13,384 nt of DNA from an uncultured Ruminococcus sp. GTDB taxonomy: Bacteria > Bacillota > Clostridia > Oscillospirales > Ruminococcaceae. The translations under genes and the position numbers were made by a program. The stretch's first letter is position 1. The number at the start of each line of letters is the position of its first letter. Below the pieces are notes generated by a model. That model made no database searches, was not told the origin of the DNA, and was given only the letters and a program-made list of their open reading frames with translations. Shown in pieces: positions 6,751 to 13,384 of this stretch. Location: assembly GCA_937902395.1 (NCBI GenBank), contig CALGTV010000050.1:1-13384 (forward strand), written 5' to 3'.

Positions 6751-7224
6751 ATGAATATTAATCTTATTGTTATTGGCAAGCTTAAAGAGGATTATCTCCG
6801 TTCAGCCTGCGCTGAATACATAAAGCGGCTTGGACGGTACTGCACATTTGAACTGCATGAGCTTGATGAGTGTCGTTTAAGCGACAAACCCTCGGAAAAA
6901 GAAATTGCCGCGGCTCTGAAAAAAGAGGCGGCGGCTATAAAAAAATATGCAAAGGGTATGATTGTTCCTATGTGCATAGAGGGTAAACAGCTCAGCAGTC
7001 CCGAACTTTCGGAGAAAATTACCTCCGCAGGTGTGAATGGTATGGGTACTGTGACTTTCATAATCGGCAGTTCTTTCGGGCTTGATGATGAAATCAAGCA
7101 AATGGGCACACTAAAGCTTTCTATGTCGAAAATGACATTTCCGCATCAGCTTGCTCGTGTTATGCTTTTAGAGCAGATTTACCGCGCGTTTCAGATTGCG
7201 GAGGGTGGGAAATACCATAAATAA
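6751..7224 (+). CDS. rlmH: 23S rRNA (pseudouridine-1915-N3) methyltransferase
   Basis: A SPOUT-class methyltransferase that uses S-adenosylmethionine to methylate pseudouridine 1915 in helix 69 of 23S rRNA on the assembled 70S ribosome. The 157 residues match the usual 155-160. Diagnostic stretches are NLIVIGKLKEDYL at the N-terminus, FIIGSSFGLDDEI (103-115, the knot and AdoMet site) and LSMSKMTFPHQLARVMLLEQ (123-142). The C-terminal tail GGKYHK ends in the conserved Tyr-His-Lys. It starts one base after the walJ stop. The nearest ribosome binding sequence, GGAGGAG, lies about 15 nt upstream inside walJ, a long spacing, so translation is probably coupled. A terminator and a convergent lipoprotein gene follow. 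The gene is complete. Confidence 0.97.
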   Translation: MNINLIVIGKLKEDYLRSACAEYIKRLGRYCTFELHELDECRLSDKPSEKEIAAALKKEAAAIKKYAKGMIVPMCIEGKQLSSPELSEKITSAGVNGMGTVTFIIGSSFGLDDEIKQMGTLKLSMSKMTFPHQLARVMLLEQIYRAFQIAEGGKYHK

Positions 7225-7240
7225 TGCGTAATTCAATTAA

Positions 7241-7267
7241 GAATTATGAATTAAGAATTAAGAATTT
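7241..7267. repeat. Heptanucleotide tandem repeat (GAATTAA-type)
   Basis: Units GAATTAT, GAATTAA, GAATTAA and a partial GAATTT stand in a 7-bp rhythm, preceded by TAATTCAATTAA. The array sits between the rlmH stop and its terminator. AATTAAGAATTAAG strings of this sort recur in many bacterial genomes. With 2994-3021 it is the second heptamer array next to a stop codon in this window. Confidence 0.6.
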
Positions 7268-7269
7268 GG

Positions 7270-7296
7270 GGCGGAGATAGTTTCTTCGCCTTTTTT
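7270..7296 (+). terminator. Rho-independent terminator of the rlmH operon
   Basis: GGCGGAGA (7270-7277) pairs with TCTTCGCC (7283-7290) over 8 positions with one wobble. The loop is 5 nt and six Ts (7291-7296) follow. The T-run overlaps the stop codon of the convergent lipoprotein gene by two bases. In the opposite direction the stem has no T-run, so it acts mainly on the plus strand. Confidence 0.88.
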
Positions 7297-9385
7297 AACT
7301 CTGTTCGCTTAACATTATTGAAACTCTGTTCTGTATAGCTTCGGCACATTCCTCGGCGGAGCAAGCACCTGCAAAATAGCGTGATGTTTCCTCGCTTACA
7401 ATGCTGTTGATACTGTTATCGTAATGTCCTGAAACTGCCCTTGTGATACTGCGGACAAATGCTTCATATTTCGCTTGTTCAGCCTCTGTCATAGGGGCTA
7501 TTTCTGTCTCTGTGCCATTTGTAAAATTATATCCTGTTTCTTTCATAGGAATTTTCTGATTGCTTTCACCGTCGATGTAATACGGCGGTTCAAGAGCTTC
7601 TTCCATTGCGATTTCAAATCCCTTTTCTGTTACGGGAATACCGTTGATGTTTCCGTAATATCTGTCATCTCTGAAAAATGTGCGGATAAAGCTCCATGCG
7701 CCGTCTTTTGCCGGAGAATCCTCCATTATTGCAAACTGGTTTGAAAGTGTCATAACTGAACCGTTTCTGTTTTCCGAGGGGAATCCCACAAAAGTAATAT
7801 CATCTCCAAAAATGCTCTGGTTTTGGACGTTTATATCCCTGAAAGATTTAATATACAGCGTGGAAATCAAAGCTGTATCGTTGCGGCATGAGGTTGTTTC
7901 CCATGAATATTCTTCAGCGCTTGGGAATTCTGCGGAAAATTCAAGTATATTTATGAAATCTTGCGAATTAAAAGAACAGGTGTGAGTGCCGTAATCAACA
8001 AAATCGTTGCAATCGTCGGATAAGAAACCGAAAACAGCAATTCTGTTGTTGGCACTTTCAAAAAGCGTCATATCTGCGGATTTTGAATTATAAACATTCT
8101 TAAATTCCTCAAAATTCCAGTTTTGAATGTCGCTATGCTTAGTTTTGGCGGCAATTGTTTTTATCATAAATGTTGGTGCAATGGAGTAAATATGCCCGTT
8201 TGTCTCTGCGGCTTCAAGATAATTCGGCAGAAACTCATCACGGCTGTACTTGCTGTCGCTGTCCATAAATCCGTATAAATCGGCAAATGCACCCTTTGAG
8301 GAAAGCTTTTCAATTTCGTTTGTGTCAAGGTATACCATATCGGGTATCTTTCCCGATATAATGTCCATTTCAAGGTCGTTCACAGCGTTTTCAACTCCCT
8401 CAGCGCTGTATTCATAGCCGTCGAGGTAATTTTTTAAATCAATCTGATACAAATTGCTCTCTGCGTTGAAATCCGCAATCATAGGCTGAATTTCGTCAAT
8501 TTTAGATGCTGCCGCAAGGGTAATCGTCTGCATTTGGCTATATTCTGCAATATCACGCTCCGAAAGCTTGTATAGTTTCCCCTCGGACAGACAGGCGAAT
8601 TCTCCCTTTGCTATTGGTGAAATGGCGCTAATTCCGCTTAATCCCGAATCGGTGAAATCAATCAGCTTTTCTGTTGTTTTGTCCGATTTTATGCCGTAAT
8701 AGCCGTTATTCTCGACATAATGGCGAATATAGCCGTTTGCGGATTCTATATAATCATTAGCTGTTTCTTCGGTAAGAGTTCCAATTACATTGCCCTCTGT
8801 ATCAATGAGAAGAAAAATGCTGTCAATGTCTAAAATCAGCCTGTTTTCGCCTGCATAACGTATACTTCTGATGCCATTGTAAAGACATTCCGAAAGCAAG
8901 CTGTCGTCAATTGTAAAATCAGATACGGAAAGCTCATTTCCGCTGTTATCGTAGGTTTTTAGTCTGTAGGTAAATGAAATTTCTTCGTTTTCCTCCGCTT
9001 GTACGGCAGTTGAAATTACAGCAAAAATATTATCCTCTGAAACCGCAAAAGCTACGCTTTCATTTTTAGAGTAATCCATTTTTAGTTTGAGGTCGGCATA
9101 ACTGTACATTGAAAAATCGCTGTCGGTTATGCAGACTTTTTCATTTCCCTCTGAATCTGTGCCGAATATGTGGATATTTCCTGATTTTTCGCTGTAGAAA
9201 ATGTTGCTTATTCCCTGTAATTCGTCGGGGGATGGTAACTCTGTTTTCTTGTAAATCCGTGAATTGTCCACAATCTGCACCTGCTCCTTGTTGATAACTC
9301 GTGAATTGCTGCTTGTTGGCTTCTCACTGCATGACACACCGCAAAGGGCGATAAGGGCGGTTGAAAATGCAATTAATTTTTTCAT
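7295..9385 (-). CDS. Lipoprotein: propeller-like N-terminus plus solute-binding domain (paralogue 1)
   Basis: A 696-residue exported protein. The N-terminus MKKLIAFSTALIALCGVSC is a short lipoprotein signal; Cys19 is the likely lipid-modified residue, though the box (GVSC) is not ideal. Residues about 40-280 hold repeated short beta segments such as GNIHIFGTDSEGNEKV and IFLLIDTEGNVIGTL, suggestive of a beta-propeller-like sensor region. From about 287 the pattern is that of family-1-type extracellular solute-binding proteins: ITLAAASKIDEIQPMIADFN, then DIISGKIPDMVYLDTNEIEK, GAFADLYGFMDSD and GHIYSIAPTF. The end, IQNRVSIMLSEQ, is typical of that family. It should sit outside the membrane and bind a sugar or other solute, but the ligand cannot be read. 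It is the second gene of a two-gene operon; the 13 bp before its start are the ribosome binding site AGGAGGAAATCAC. No permease or ATPase gene is adjacent. Confidence 0.85.
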   Translation of the reverse strand: MKKLIAFSTALIALCGVSCSEKPTSSNSRVINKEQVQIVDNSRIYKKTELPSPDELQGISNIFYSEKSGNIHIFGTDSEGNEKVCITDSDFSMYSYADLKLKMDYSKNESVAFAVSEDNIFAVISTAVQAEENEEISFTYRLKTYDNSGNELSVSDFTIDDSLLSECLYNGIRSIRYAGENRLILDIDSIFLLIDTEGNVIGTLTEETANDYIESANGYIRHYVENNGYYGIKSDKTTEKLIDFTDSGLSGISAISPIAKGEFACLSEGKLYKLSERDIAEYSQMQTITLAAASKIDEIQPMIADFNAESNLYQIDLKNYLDGYEYSAEGVENAVNDLEMDIISGKIPDMVYLDTNEIEKLSSKGAFADLYGFMDSDSKYSRDEFLPNYLEAAETNGHIYSIAPTFMIKTIAAKTKHSDIQNWNFEEFKNVYNSKSADMTLFESANNRIAVFGFLSDDCNDFVDYGTHTCSFNSQDFINILEFSAEFPSAEEYSWETTSCRNDTALISTLYIKSFRDINVQNQSIFGDDITFVGFPSENRNGSVMTLSNQFAIMEDSPAKDGAWSFIRTFFRDDRYYGNINGIPVTEKGFEIAMEEALEPPYYIDGESNQKIPMKETGYNFTNGTETEIAPMTEAEQAKYEAFVRSITRAVSGHYDNSINSIVSEETSRYFAGACSAEECAEAIQNRVSIMLSEQS
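7299..7359. repeat. Near-identical 3' gene ends of the two lipoproteins
   Basis: The 61 bp at 7299-7359 match 9403-9463 at 60 of 61 positions. They code for the last 20 or so residues of the two paralogues. Outside this block the genes quickly become unlike, so the identity is far above that of the gene bodies. The copies are 2104 bp apart in direct orientation. Confidence 0.9.
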
Positions 9386-9400
9386 GTGATTTCCTCCTTT
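9324..9400. repeat. Near-identical 5' gene ends of the two lipoproteins
   Basis: The 77 bp at 9324-9400 match 11587-11663 at 74 of 77 positions. The block covers the ribosome binding site AAAGGAGG, the start codon and codons for the first 20 or so residues (signal peptide and Cys19). The copies are 2263 bp apart in direct orientation, so crossing over between them would delete exactly one gene and leave one intact. Confidence 0.9.
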
Positions 9401-11648
9401 AGCTCTGTTCGCTTAACATTATTGAAACTCTGTTCTGTATAGCTTCGGCACATTCTTCGGCGGTGTATTCGCCATTGATGTAAAGCAGGAATTCCTCGTC
9501 GCAAATGTTTTTAATATGTTCACTATTATAGCTCTGGGCGGTACATCGGCTTACAAGACTGCGTATTATATCCGCTTCTTCCTCAGTAAAATACAGCTTG
9601 TACTGGACTTCAAAGCCGTTATATCCAAGAGTACCCGTGGGATTTTCCTCTCCCTCTTTCAGTGTATTGAGTTTCAGATTTTTTTCAAAGGCGGTTTTCA
9701 GCGTGTAAAGTCTTGATTCGTCATTTGCAGAGGATTGATATTCCTCGCTCATAATGTATGAAATAAACTCCCATGCGCCCTCTTTGCAGGGTGCATTTTC
9801 AGTTATTGAGTAAAATTCCTGAAATCCCAGTGTGCCACCTGATTCGGTATCGGGATATGACAAGAAACTCAGCCCCTCAAGTCCCAGCTGATATGAGTTT
9901 AGAAGTCGGAAATCGCCTATATTTCGCAGACAATCAGCAAATCCAATCATGCCTGTCTTGTTTTTTAGCGATAGTGCCACATCAGCGGCAGAAGCGTCGG
10001 GAGAAGCCGTTTCGGCATTACGGCAGAATTCCAGAAAGCGCACAAATTCTGCTGAATTAAAATGGCAACCGTTATCGTCAATCCACGCGGCGAGGTTATC
10101 GGAAAAATAGCCCGAACATAAGCGTCTGAAAATATCTTCGGGGGAACGTGCATAATAGTCATAACTGAGCATCATTCCATCAGGACGGCTTTCGTAAAGG
10201 TTAAGAAATTCGTCAAAAGTCCAAGAAGTGTATTCTTCCCCAATAAAGCTTTTATCTGCAACGATACAGTTGATTTCAAAGGTGGGACTAAGGGCGTAAA
10301 GGCTGTCTTGATATTCAAGGGCGTTTGCCACATTGTCAAGAATATCTGCTTTTTTTACTCCGCCGTATTCTTCCATAAGTGAATACATATCAGTAATTCC
10401 ACCCAGATTTACGAGGTTTTTCATCACTGTGACATCGTTGTATTTTATAATATCAGGAGAATTTCCTGTGAGAATATCCATTTTTATTGTGTCAAAGTCG
10501 GCAGATTCCTTTATTTCAAGAAAATAGTGGTTGGAATATTTGTTGAAGCTGTTGGCAAGAACAAGATAATCCTCATTGTTAAAAGTGCATGCAAGTGTTA
10601 TTTTTTCTCTGTCATGGGAGTAATCATCAGGGCGGGGGAAAATCCTTGAAATAAAGCTTTTTCCCTTTTCATAGCCATATATCAGGAATTCTCCGTCCCT
10701 GCCCCTTTCGACCTTGCTGATATCCCCTATGGGCAGATATGAAGCGGAGTAGTCCACAATGGGAATAATTTCGTTATTTTCGGTAAGTCCGTAAATTCCG
10801 TCAACGCAGGGAACGTATAATAAAAATTCTTCATCGCCTGAGATTATATTTCCGTCGGCTATGGCGTTATTCAACGAAATATCCGCAGAAAGTCTGTAGT
10901 TTTCATCAATCAGTTTCAGCGTCTGATAGTCGGCAACTGCGGCTTTGCCCTTGGCATAGACACCGGAATGAGTGATTAGTTCAGTTTCGGGAATTTCCAT
11001 GATTGTGCCGTTTTTTTCAAGAATAAGCAATCCGTTGTTGGTTGTGACAAGATATGAATTATCCGTGTATTTTTCCAGTGAAACAGGCTCTGTGCCTTTT
11101 GTGCTGTAGTGATAGTCCATATCAGGAACATCAACGAAAAAAATCTCCTGTTGATTGCTGTCGAATTCGGAGAGAGTGTATGAATAACCTGAATGTCTGA
11201 AATAATCGTCGGCATCTTCGGCAACCTTCTGCGACTTCTTTTCAGATGTGAAAACTGTGATATTTCCGCCGCTGTCAACAGCTGAGAAGAATCGCTTGCC
11301 GCTATTGTTTTCTATAAGCGTTTTGTCTGTATAATCCGTGAAATCAGCAGTATAAATCCGCAGTTTAAGGTTGAAATCCATGTCATTGTAAATGACATAA
11401 AAGCTGTTTTGTTCGTCCACGTATTTCATATTCTGAAAATTCCAGAAATCCGAGGGCAGATTAAGTCTTTTTTCGCCGTAAATTGTCTGTCGGAAATTTT
11501 CATCACGCTGTACTGTTTCGCTTATATTTTCCTGTGGAACGGAAATGTTTCCGTTGCTTTCCGTCTTGTTTTCGGGTTTTGTTTTTTCACTGCATGACAC
11601 ACCGCAAAGGGCGATAAGGGATGTTAAAAATGCAATTAATTTTTTCAT
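9399..11648 (-). CDS. Lipoprotein: propeller-like N-terminus plus solute-binding domain (paralogue 2)
   Basis: A 749-residue lipoprotein, first gene of the pair. Its signal MKKLIAFLTSLIALCGVSC differs from paralogue 1 at only two residues, and its C-terminal 20 residues are the same. Between these ends similarity is low. Residues about 20-55 form a polar, probably disordered linker. About 60-340 have beta-strand repeats such as NSYLVTTNNGLLILEKNGT and EFLIYGYEKGKSF, propeller-like. From about 349 a solute-binding domain begins: ITLACTFNNEDYLVLANSFN, MDILTGNSPDIIKYN, GGITDMYSLMEEYGG and SLYALSPTFEI line up in order with paralogue 1. The start ATG 11648 has AGGAGG 7 nt upstream. The stop lies 13 bp before paralogue 1. 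The ligand is unknown, and no transporter genes are nearby, so it may serve a distant transporter or act as a sensor. The diverged ligand domains suggest different ligands. Confidence 0.85.
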   Translation of the reverse strand: MKKLIAFLTSLIALCGVSCSEKTKPENKTESNGNISVPQENISETVQRDENFRQTIYGEKRLNLPSDFWNFQNMKYVDEQNSFYVIYNDMDFNLKLRIYTADFTDYTDKTLIENNSGKRFFSAVDSGGNITVFTSEKKSQKVAEDADDYFRHSGYSYTLSEFDSNQQEIFFVDVPDMDYHYSTKGTEPVSLEKYTDNSYLVTTNNGLLILEKNGTIMEIPETELITHSGVYAKGKAAVADYQTLKLIDENYRLSADISLNNAIADGNIISGDEEFLLYVPCVDGIYGLTENNEIIPIVDYSASYLPIGDISKVERGRDGEFLIYGYEKGKSFISRIFPRPDDYSHDREKITLACTFNNEDYLVLANSFNKYSNHYFLEIKESADFDTIKMDILTGNSPDIIKYNDVTVMKNLVNLGGITDMYSLMEEYGGVKKADILDNVANALEYQDSLYALSPTFEINCIVADKSFIGEEYTSWTFDEFLNLYESRPDGMMLSYDYYARSPEDIFRRLCSGYFSDNLAAWIDDNGCHFNSAEFVRFLEFCRNAETASPDASAADVALSLKNKTGMIGFADCLRNIGDFRLLNSYQLGLEGLSFLSYPDTESGGTLGFQEFYSITENAPCKEGAWEFISYIMSEEYQSSANDESRLYTLKTAFEKNLKLNTLKEGEENPTGTLGYNGFEVQYKLYFTEEEADIIRSLVSRCTAQSYNSEHIKNICDEEFLLYINGEYTAEECAEAIQNRVSIMLSEQS

Positions 11649-11786
11649 GTGATTTCCTCCTTTTCGGTAACGTTTTTTAACGTTCTACATTACAGTGTAT
11701 TTAAAGGGCGAAAAAGACGAAAAAAATTTCAATTTCGTAGGAATAAACAGTTAGTATACGCTAAATTTGTGTAATATAAACAAAAG
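11649..11786 (-). promoter_or_regulatory. Upstream region of the lipoprotein operon with AACGTT pair
   Basis: Two copies of the palindrome AACGTT (11669-11674 and 11679-11684), four Ts apart, lie shortly before the ribosome binding site. This is an operator-like or hairpin-forming element. A weak promoter candidate is TTGTTT (11783-11778), 19 bp, TATACT (11758-11753); its -10 sits inside an imperfect dyad (TTAGCGTATACTAA). The -35 would overlap the T-run of the upstream terminator. No better promoter was found, so the promoter call is tentative. Confidence 0.35.
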
Positions 11787-11807
11787 CCCCACGGGGGTTC
11801 CGTGGGG
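11778..11807 (-). terminator. Rho-independent terminator of the kinase-like gene
   Basis: On the minus strand CCCCACGG (11807-11800) pairs perfectly with CCGTGGGG (11794-11787) around a 5-nt loop (AACCC). CTTTTGTTT follows (11786-11778). It stands 9 bp after the stop codon of the kinase-like gene and separates it from the lipoprotein operon. Confidence 0.92.
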
Positions 11808-11815
11808 TTGAAGTG

Positions 11816-12430
11816 TTATTTATCGCTGTTATATGCCTTATAAGCCTGTACAATTAATTCAGCGCAAAGCTCATCGCCCATTTCGCTGTTGAGACACAGG
11901 GCGTATAGTTCTTTATCAAGCCAGTTTTTGCCTGTATTTACATTGAAAAAAGTCTCGCGGCGCTTGTCCGTCTTTTTCATGTAGTTTTCTGCCTTGCTTT
12001 CCTTTATGCCGTATTCCTCTACGGCGCGTTTAATACGTGCTTCCTGAGGTGCGTAGATGAATACGCTGAAACAGCCTTTATCTTCAAGAATATAGTTGCC
12101 GCATCTTCCTACAAGAACAAAGCTTTCTTCTTTGTCTGCTATTTCATTGATAATCTGGCTTTCTGCAATGAAAACCTTGTCTGAAAGAGGGAGGCTGTCC
12201 TCCAGTGAACGAGTGGGATTTGCAGTCATAAGCAGTGAATACAGAAAGCTTGTGGGTACAGTTTCCTCCGCGCTTTCAATCTGCTCCTTATCAAATCCGC
12301 ATTTTTCTGCGGTCATATCGAGGATTTGTCTGTTATAGCAGTTAATACCAAGTTTTTCAGCAACTAACTTTCCGATAACGCTTCCTCCGCTGCCGTATTG
12401 GCGTTCAATTGTTATGATTGGTTTTTTCAA
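11816..12430 (-). CDS. Cytidylate-kinase-like family protein
   Basis: A 204-residue P-loop protein of the cytidylate-kinase-like family (Pfam Cytidylate_kin2). The N-terminal ITIERQYGSGGSVIGKLVAE (7-26) is the family's nucleotide-binding loop, a variant of the Walker A motif without the usual GK[ST]. Then come LGINCYNRQIL and SFVLVGRCGNYILED, the segment that precedes the arginine-rich lid (RIKRAVEEYGI... KKTDKRRETFF). It presumably transfers phosphate to a small nucleotide or similar acceptor in the cytoplasm, but members of this family have no proven substrate and it is distinct from the essential Cmk. The start codon is TTG (12430-12428) with GAGG 8 nt upstream; no in-frame ATG exists before residue 39. 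It is transcribed alone, with its own promoter and terminator, divergent from pckG. Confidence 0.85.
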   Translation of the reverse strand: MKKPIITIERQYGSGGSVIGKLVAEKLGINCYNRQILDMTAEKCGFDKEQIESAEETVPTSFLYSLLMTANPTRSLEDSLPLSDKVFIAESQIINEIADKEESFVLVGRCGNYILEDKGCFSVFIYAPQEARIKRAVEEYGIKESKAENYMKKTDKRRETFFNVNTGKNWLDKELYALCLNSEMGDELCAELIVQAYKAYNSDK

Positions 12431-12479
12431 TGTGTGTTCCTCGCTTTCCCGAATATTTTTTGAATCCTATGTATCAAGT

Positions 12480-12508
12480 ATTATACCACAATTAACCATT
12501 TGATTCAA
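12480..12508 (-). promoter_or_regulatory. Promoter of the kinase-like gene
   Basis: TTGAAT (12508-12503), 17 bp, TATAAT (12485-12480), with TG placed for an extended -10 (TGGTATAAT). The same nine bases occur at the ilvB promoter. The start site should be near 12473, leaving a leader of about 43 nt. Confidence 0.8.
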
Positions 12509-12629
12509 TATAAAAAGGAGATAAATTGAAAAAATCTATCTTTTAAACAACATAAAGTGACATAAATTGTGCAAAATGACATTGAATCTGAAAAAATCGT
12601 GTTGTAATTTAAAAATCTTTTGTAAGATA
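12509..12629. other. Region between the divergent kinase and pckG promoters
   Basis: AT-rich, with no gene. It holds a direct repeat in 10-bp phase (ACATAAAGTG at 12550-12559, ACATAAATTG at 12560-12569) and TGACAT twice (12558-12563, 12577-12582). These lie 50-80 bp upstream of the pckG -35, where an activator or repressor could bind. No known operator was recognised. Confidence 0.35.
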
Positions 12630-12742
12630 TTGACAGGTTGACAAAAATAAGATATAATAGTAAATGAGGGTACGAGTATGTTTTGATGATGCCGTATTCT
12701 CATACTTAAAATAATGATTTTTATTATAGGAGGTATAATACA
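12630..12742 (+). promoter_or_regulatory. Consensus promoter and leader of pckG
   Basis: TTGACA (12630-12635), exactly 17 bp, TATAAT (12653-12658): full consensus, with a second TTGACA-like word (GTTGACA) inside the spacer. The start is near 12665. The leader of about 78 nt holds AGTATG (12675-12680) and CATACT (12701-12706), a 6-bp stem with a 20-nt loop, then AGGAGGT about 9 nt before the start codon. Together these suggest high expression. Confidence 0.9.
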
Positions 12743-13384
12743 ATGTCACTGACTACAAATGCAAATGTACTCAAGTGGGTTGATGAGATGGTCGCTCTCT
12801 GCAAGCCTGATAAGGTTGTATGGATCGACGGTTCTCAGGAGCAGCTCGATGAACTTACAAAGGAGGTTACTTCACTTCCAGACGGTGATCCTAACAAGAT
12901 GTACTGGCTCAATCAGGAGAAGCTTCCCGGATGTCTCTACCACAGAACAGCTGAGAATGACGTTGCTCGTGTTGAGGACAGAACTTTTATCTGTACAAAG
13001 ACAAAGGAGGGCGCCGGCCCTACAAATAACTGGATGGACCCTCAGGAAATGTACGCTAAGCTTACTCCTATGTACGACGGCGTAATGAAGGGACAGACAA
13101 TGTACGTTATTCCCTATTCTATGGGACCTGTTGCTTCATCTATTTCCAAGGTTGGTGTTGAGCTTACAGATTCTATCTATGTTGTTCTCAATATGAACAT
13201 CATGACAAGAATGGGTAAAGCTGCTTTCGATAAGCTCGGCGATTCCAACGACTTCGTAAGATGTCTCCACTCTAAGGCTGACGTTGACCCTGAAAAGAGA
13301 TACATCGTTCAGTTCCCTGAGGATAATACAATCTGGTCTATCAACTCTGCATACGGCGGAAACGTTCTTCTCGGTAAAAAATGC
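12743..13384 (+). CDS. pckG: Phosphoenolpyruvate carboxykinase (GTP), 5' part, cut by window edge
   Basis: Interconverts oxaloacetate plus GTP with phosphoenolpyruvate, CO2 and GDP. In anaerobes of this kind it may run toward oxaloacetate (CO2 fixation) rather than gluconeogenesis; the direction is inferred. The 214 visible residues have no stop and run off the right end; the family is about 600 residues. Seen: MYWLNQEKLPGCLYHRT, the substrate-binding RVEDRT (76-81), NNWMDP (95-100), MYVIPYSMGP (120-129), then LTDSIYVVLNMNIMTRMG and YGGNVLLGKKC just before the edge. These fit the GTP-dependent type, not the ATP-dependent PckA. The P-loop and catalytic Cys region would lie beyond the window. 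The start ATG has AGGAGGT about 9 nt upstream. Codons are strongly biased (AAG, GTT, CTC, GAC), unlike the lipoprotein genes, as expected for a highly expressed gene. Confidence 0.96.
   Translation, partial: MSLTTNANVLKWVDEMVALCKPDKVVWIDGSQEQLDELTKEVTSLPDGDPNKMYWLNQEKLPGCLYHRTAENDVARVEDRTFICTKTKEGAGPTNNWMDPQEMYAKLTPMYDGVMKGQTMYVIPYSMGPVASSISKVGVELTDSIYVVLNMNIMTRMGKAAFDKLGDSNDFVRCLHSKADVDPEKRYIVQFPEDNTIWSINSAYGGNVLLGKKC

Noticed and set aside
7190..7230. SCC-type attachment site at the 3' end of rlmH
   Set aside because: rlmH is the integration target of SCC elements in staphylococci, but here the resemblance is only that of the conserved Tyr-His-Lys codons; the gene is followed at once by its terminator, with no recombinase genes or second att copy in view.
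7225..7267. CRISPR-like array from repeated GAATTAA
   Set aside because: Units are 7 bp with no spacers and no cas genes; it is a simple tandem repeat.

Overview
The window looks like chromosome of a low-to-mid GC Gram-positive gut or rumen bacterium of the Clostridia, most likely Ruminococcus-like (Oscillospiraceae). This is inferred, not proven. The supports are a T-box leader, AGGAGG-type ribosome binding sites, sigma-A promoters with 17-bp spacers, a walJ/rlmH pair, Firmicute lipoprotein signal peptides, a GTP-type PEP carboxykinase and interspersed multi-hairpin repeats.

Layout. (1) Positions 1-5061, all on the minus strand, form a branched-chain amino acid block read leuA, then ilvB, then ilvN. 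leuA (2-isopropylmalate synthase) is controlled by a full T-box leader with its own consensus promoter. ilvB and ilvN (acetohydroxyacid synthase large and small subunits) are tightly linked and have a separate promoter, preceded by an unusual set of TGCTCC/GGAGCA dyads. A related multi-hairpin repeat follows ilvN and another follows leuA. (2) Positions 5186-7296 (+) hold a compact operon, divergent from leuA: an AIM24/TIGR00266-family protein, a WalJ/YycJ-type metallo-beta-lactamase-fold hydrolase (1-bp overlap) and rlmH (1-bp gap), ending in a Rho-independent terminator. (3) Positions 7295-11648 (-) hold two tandem paralogous lipoproteins. Each joins an N-terminal region of propeller-like strands to a C-terminal family-1-type solute-binding domain. 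The two genes are nearly identical in DNA at both ends and strongly diverged between. No transport permease is present. (4) Positions 11782-12508 (-) hold a cytidylate-kinase-like P-loop protein that starts at TTG, with its own promoter and terminator. (5) Positions 12630-13384 (+) hold the first third of pckG, with a perfect consensus promoter and a strong ribosome binding site, cut by the window edge.

Working together: the leuA/ilvBN block makes the committed steps to leucine and to valine/isoleucine. Leucine-tRNA charging probably gates leuA; an unidentified signal may act at the ilvB dyads. The other groups are housekeeping (rlmH, walJ, pckG) or extracytoplasmic sensing/uptake (the lipoproteins). 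No phage, IS transposase, CRISPR array, tRNA or rRNA was seen. The least explained items are the paired lipoproteins with conserved ends, the multi-hairpin repeats, the ilvB leader dyads and a cysteine cluster inside IlvB.
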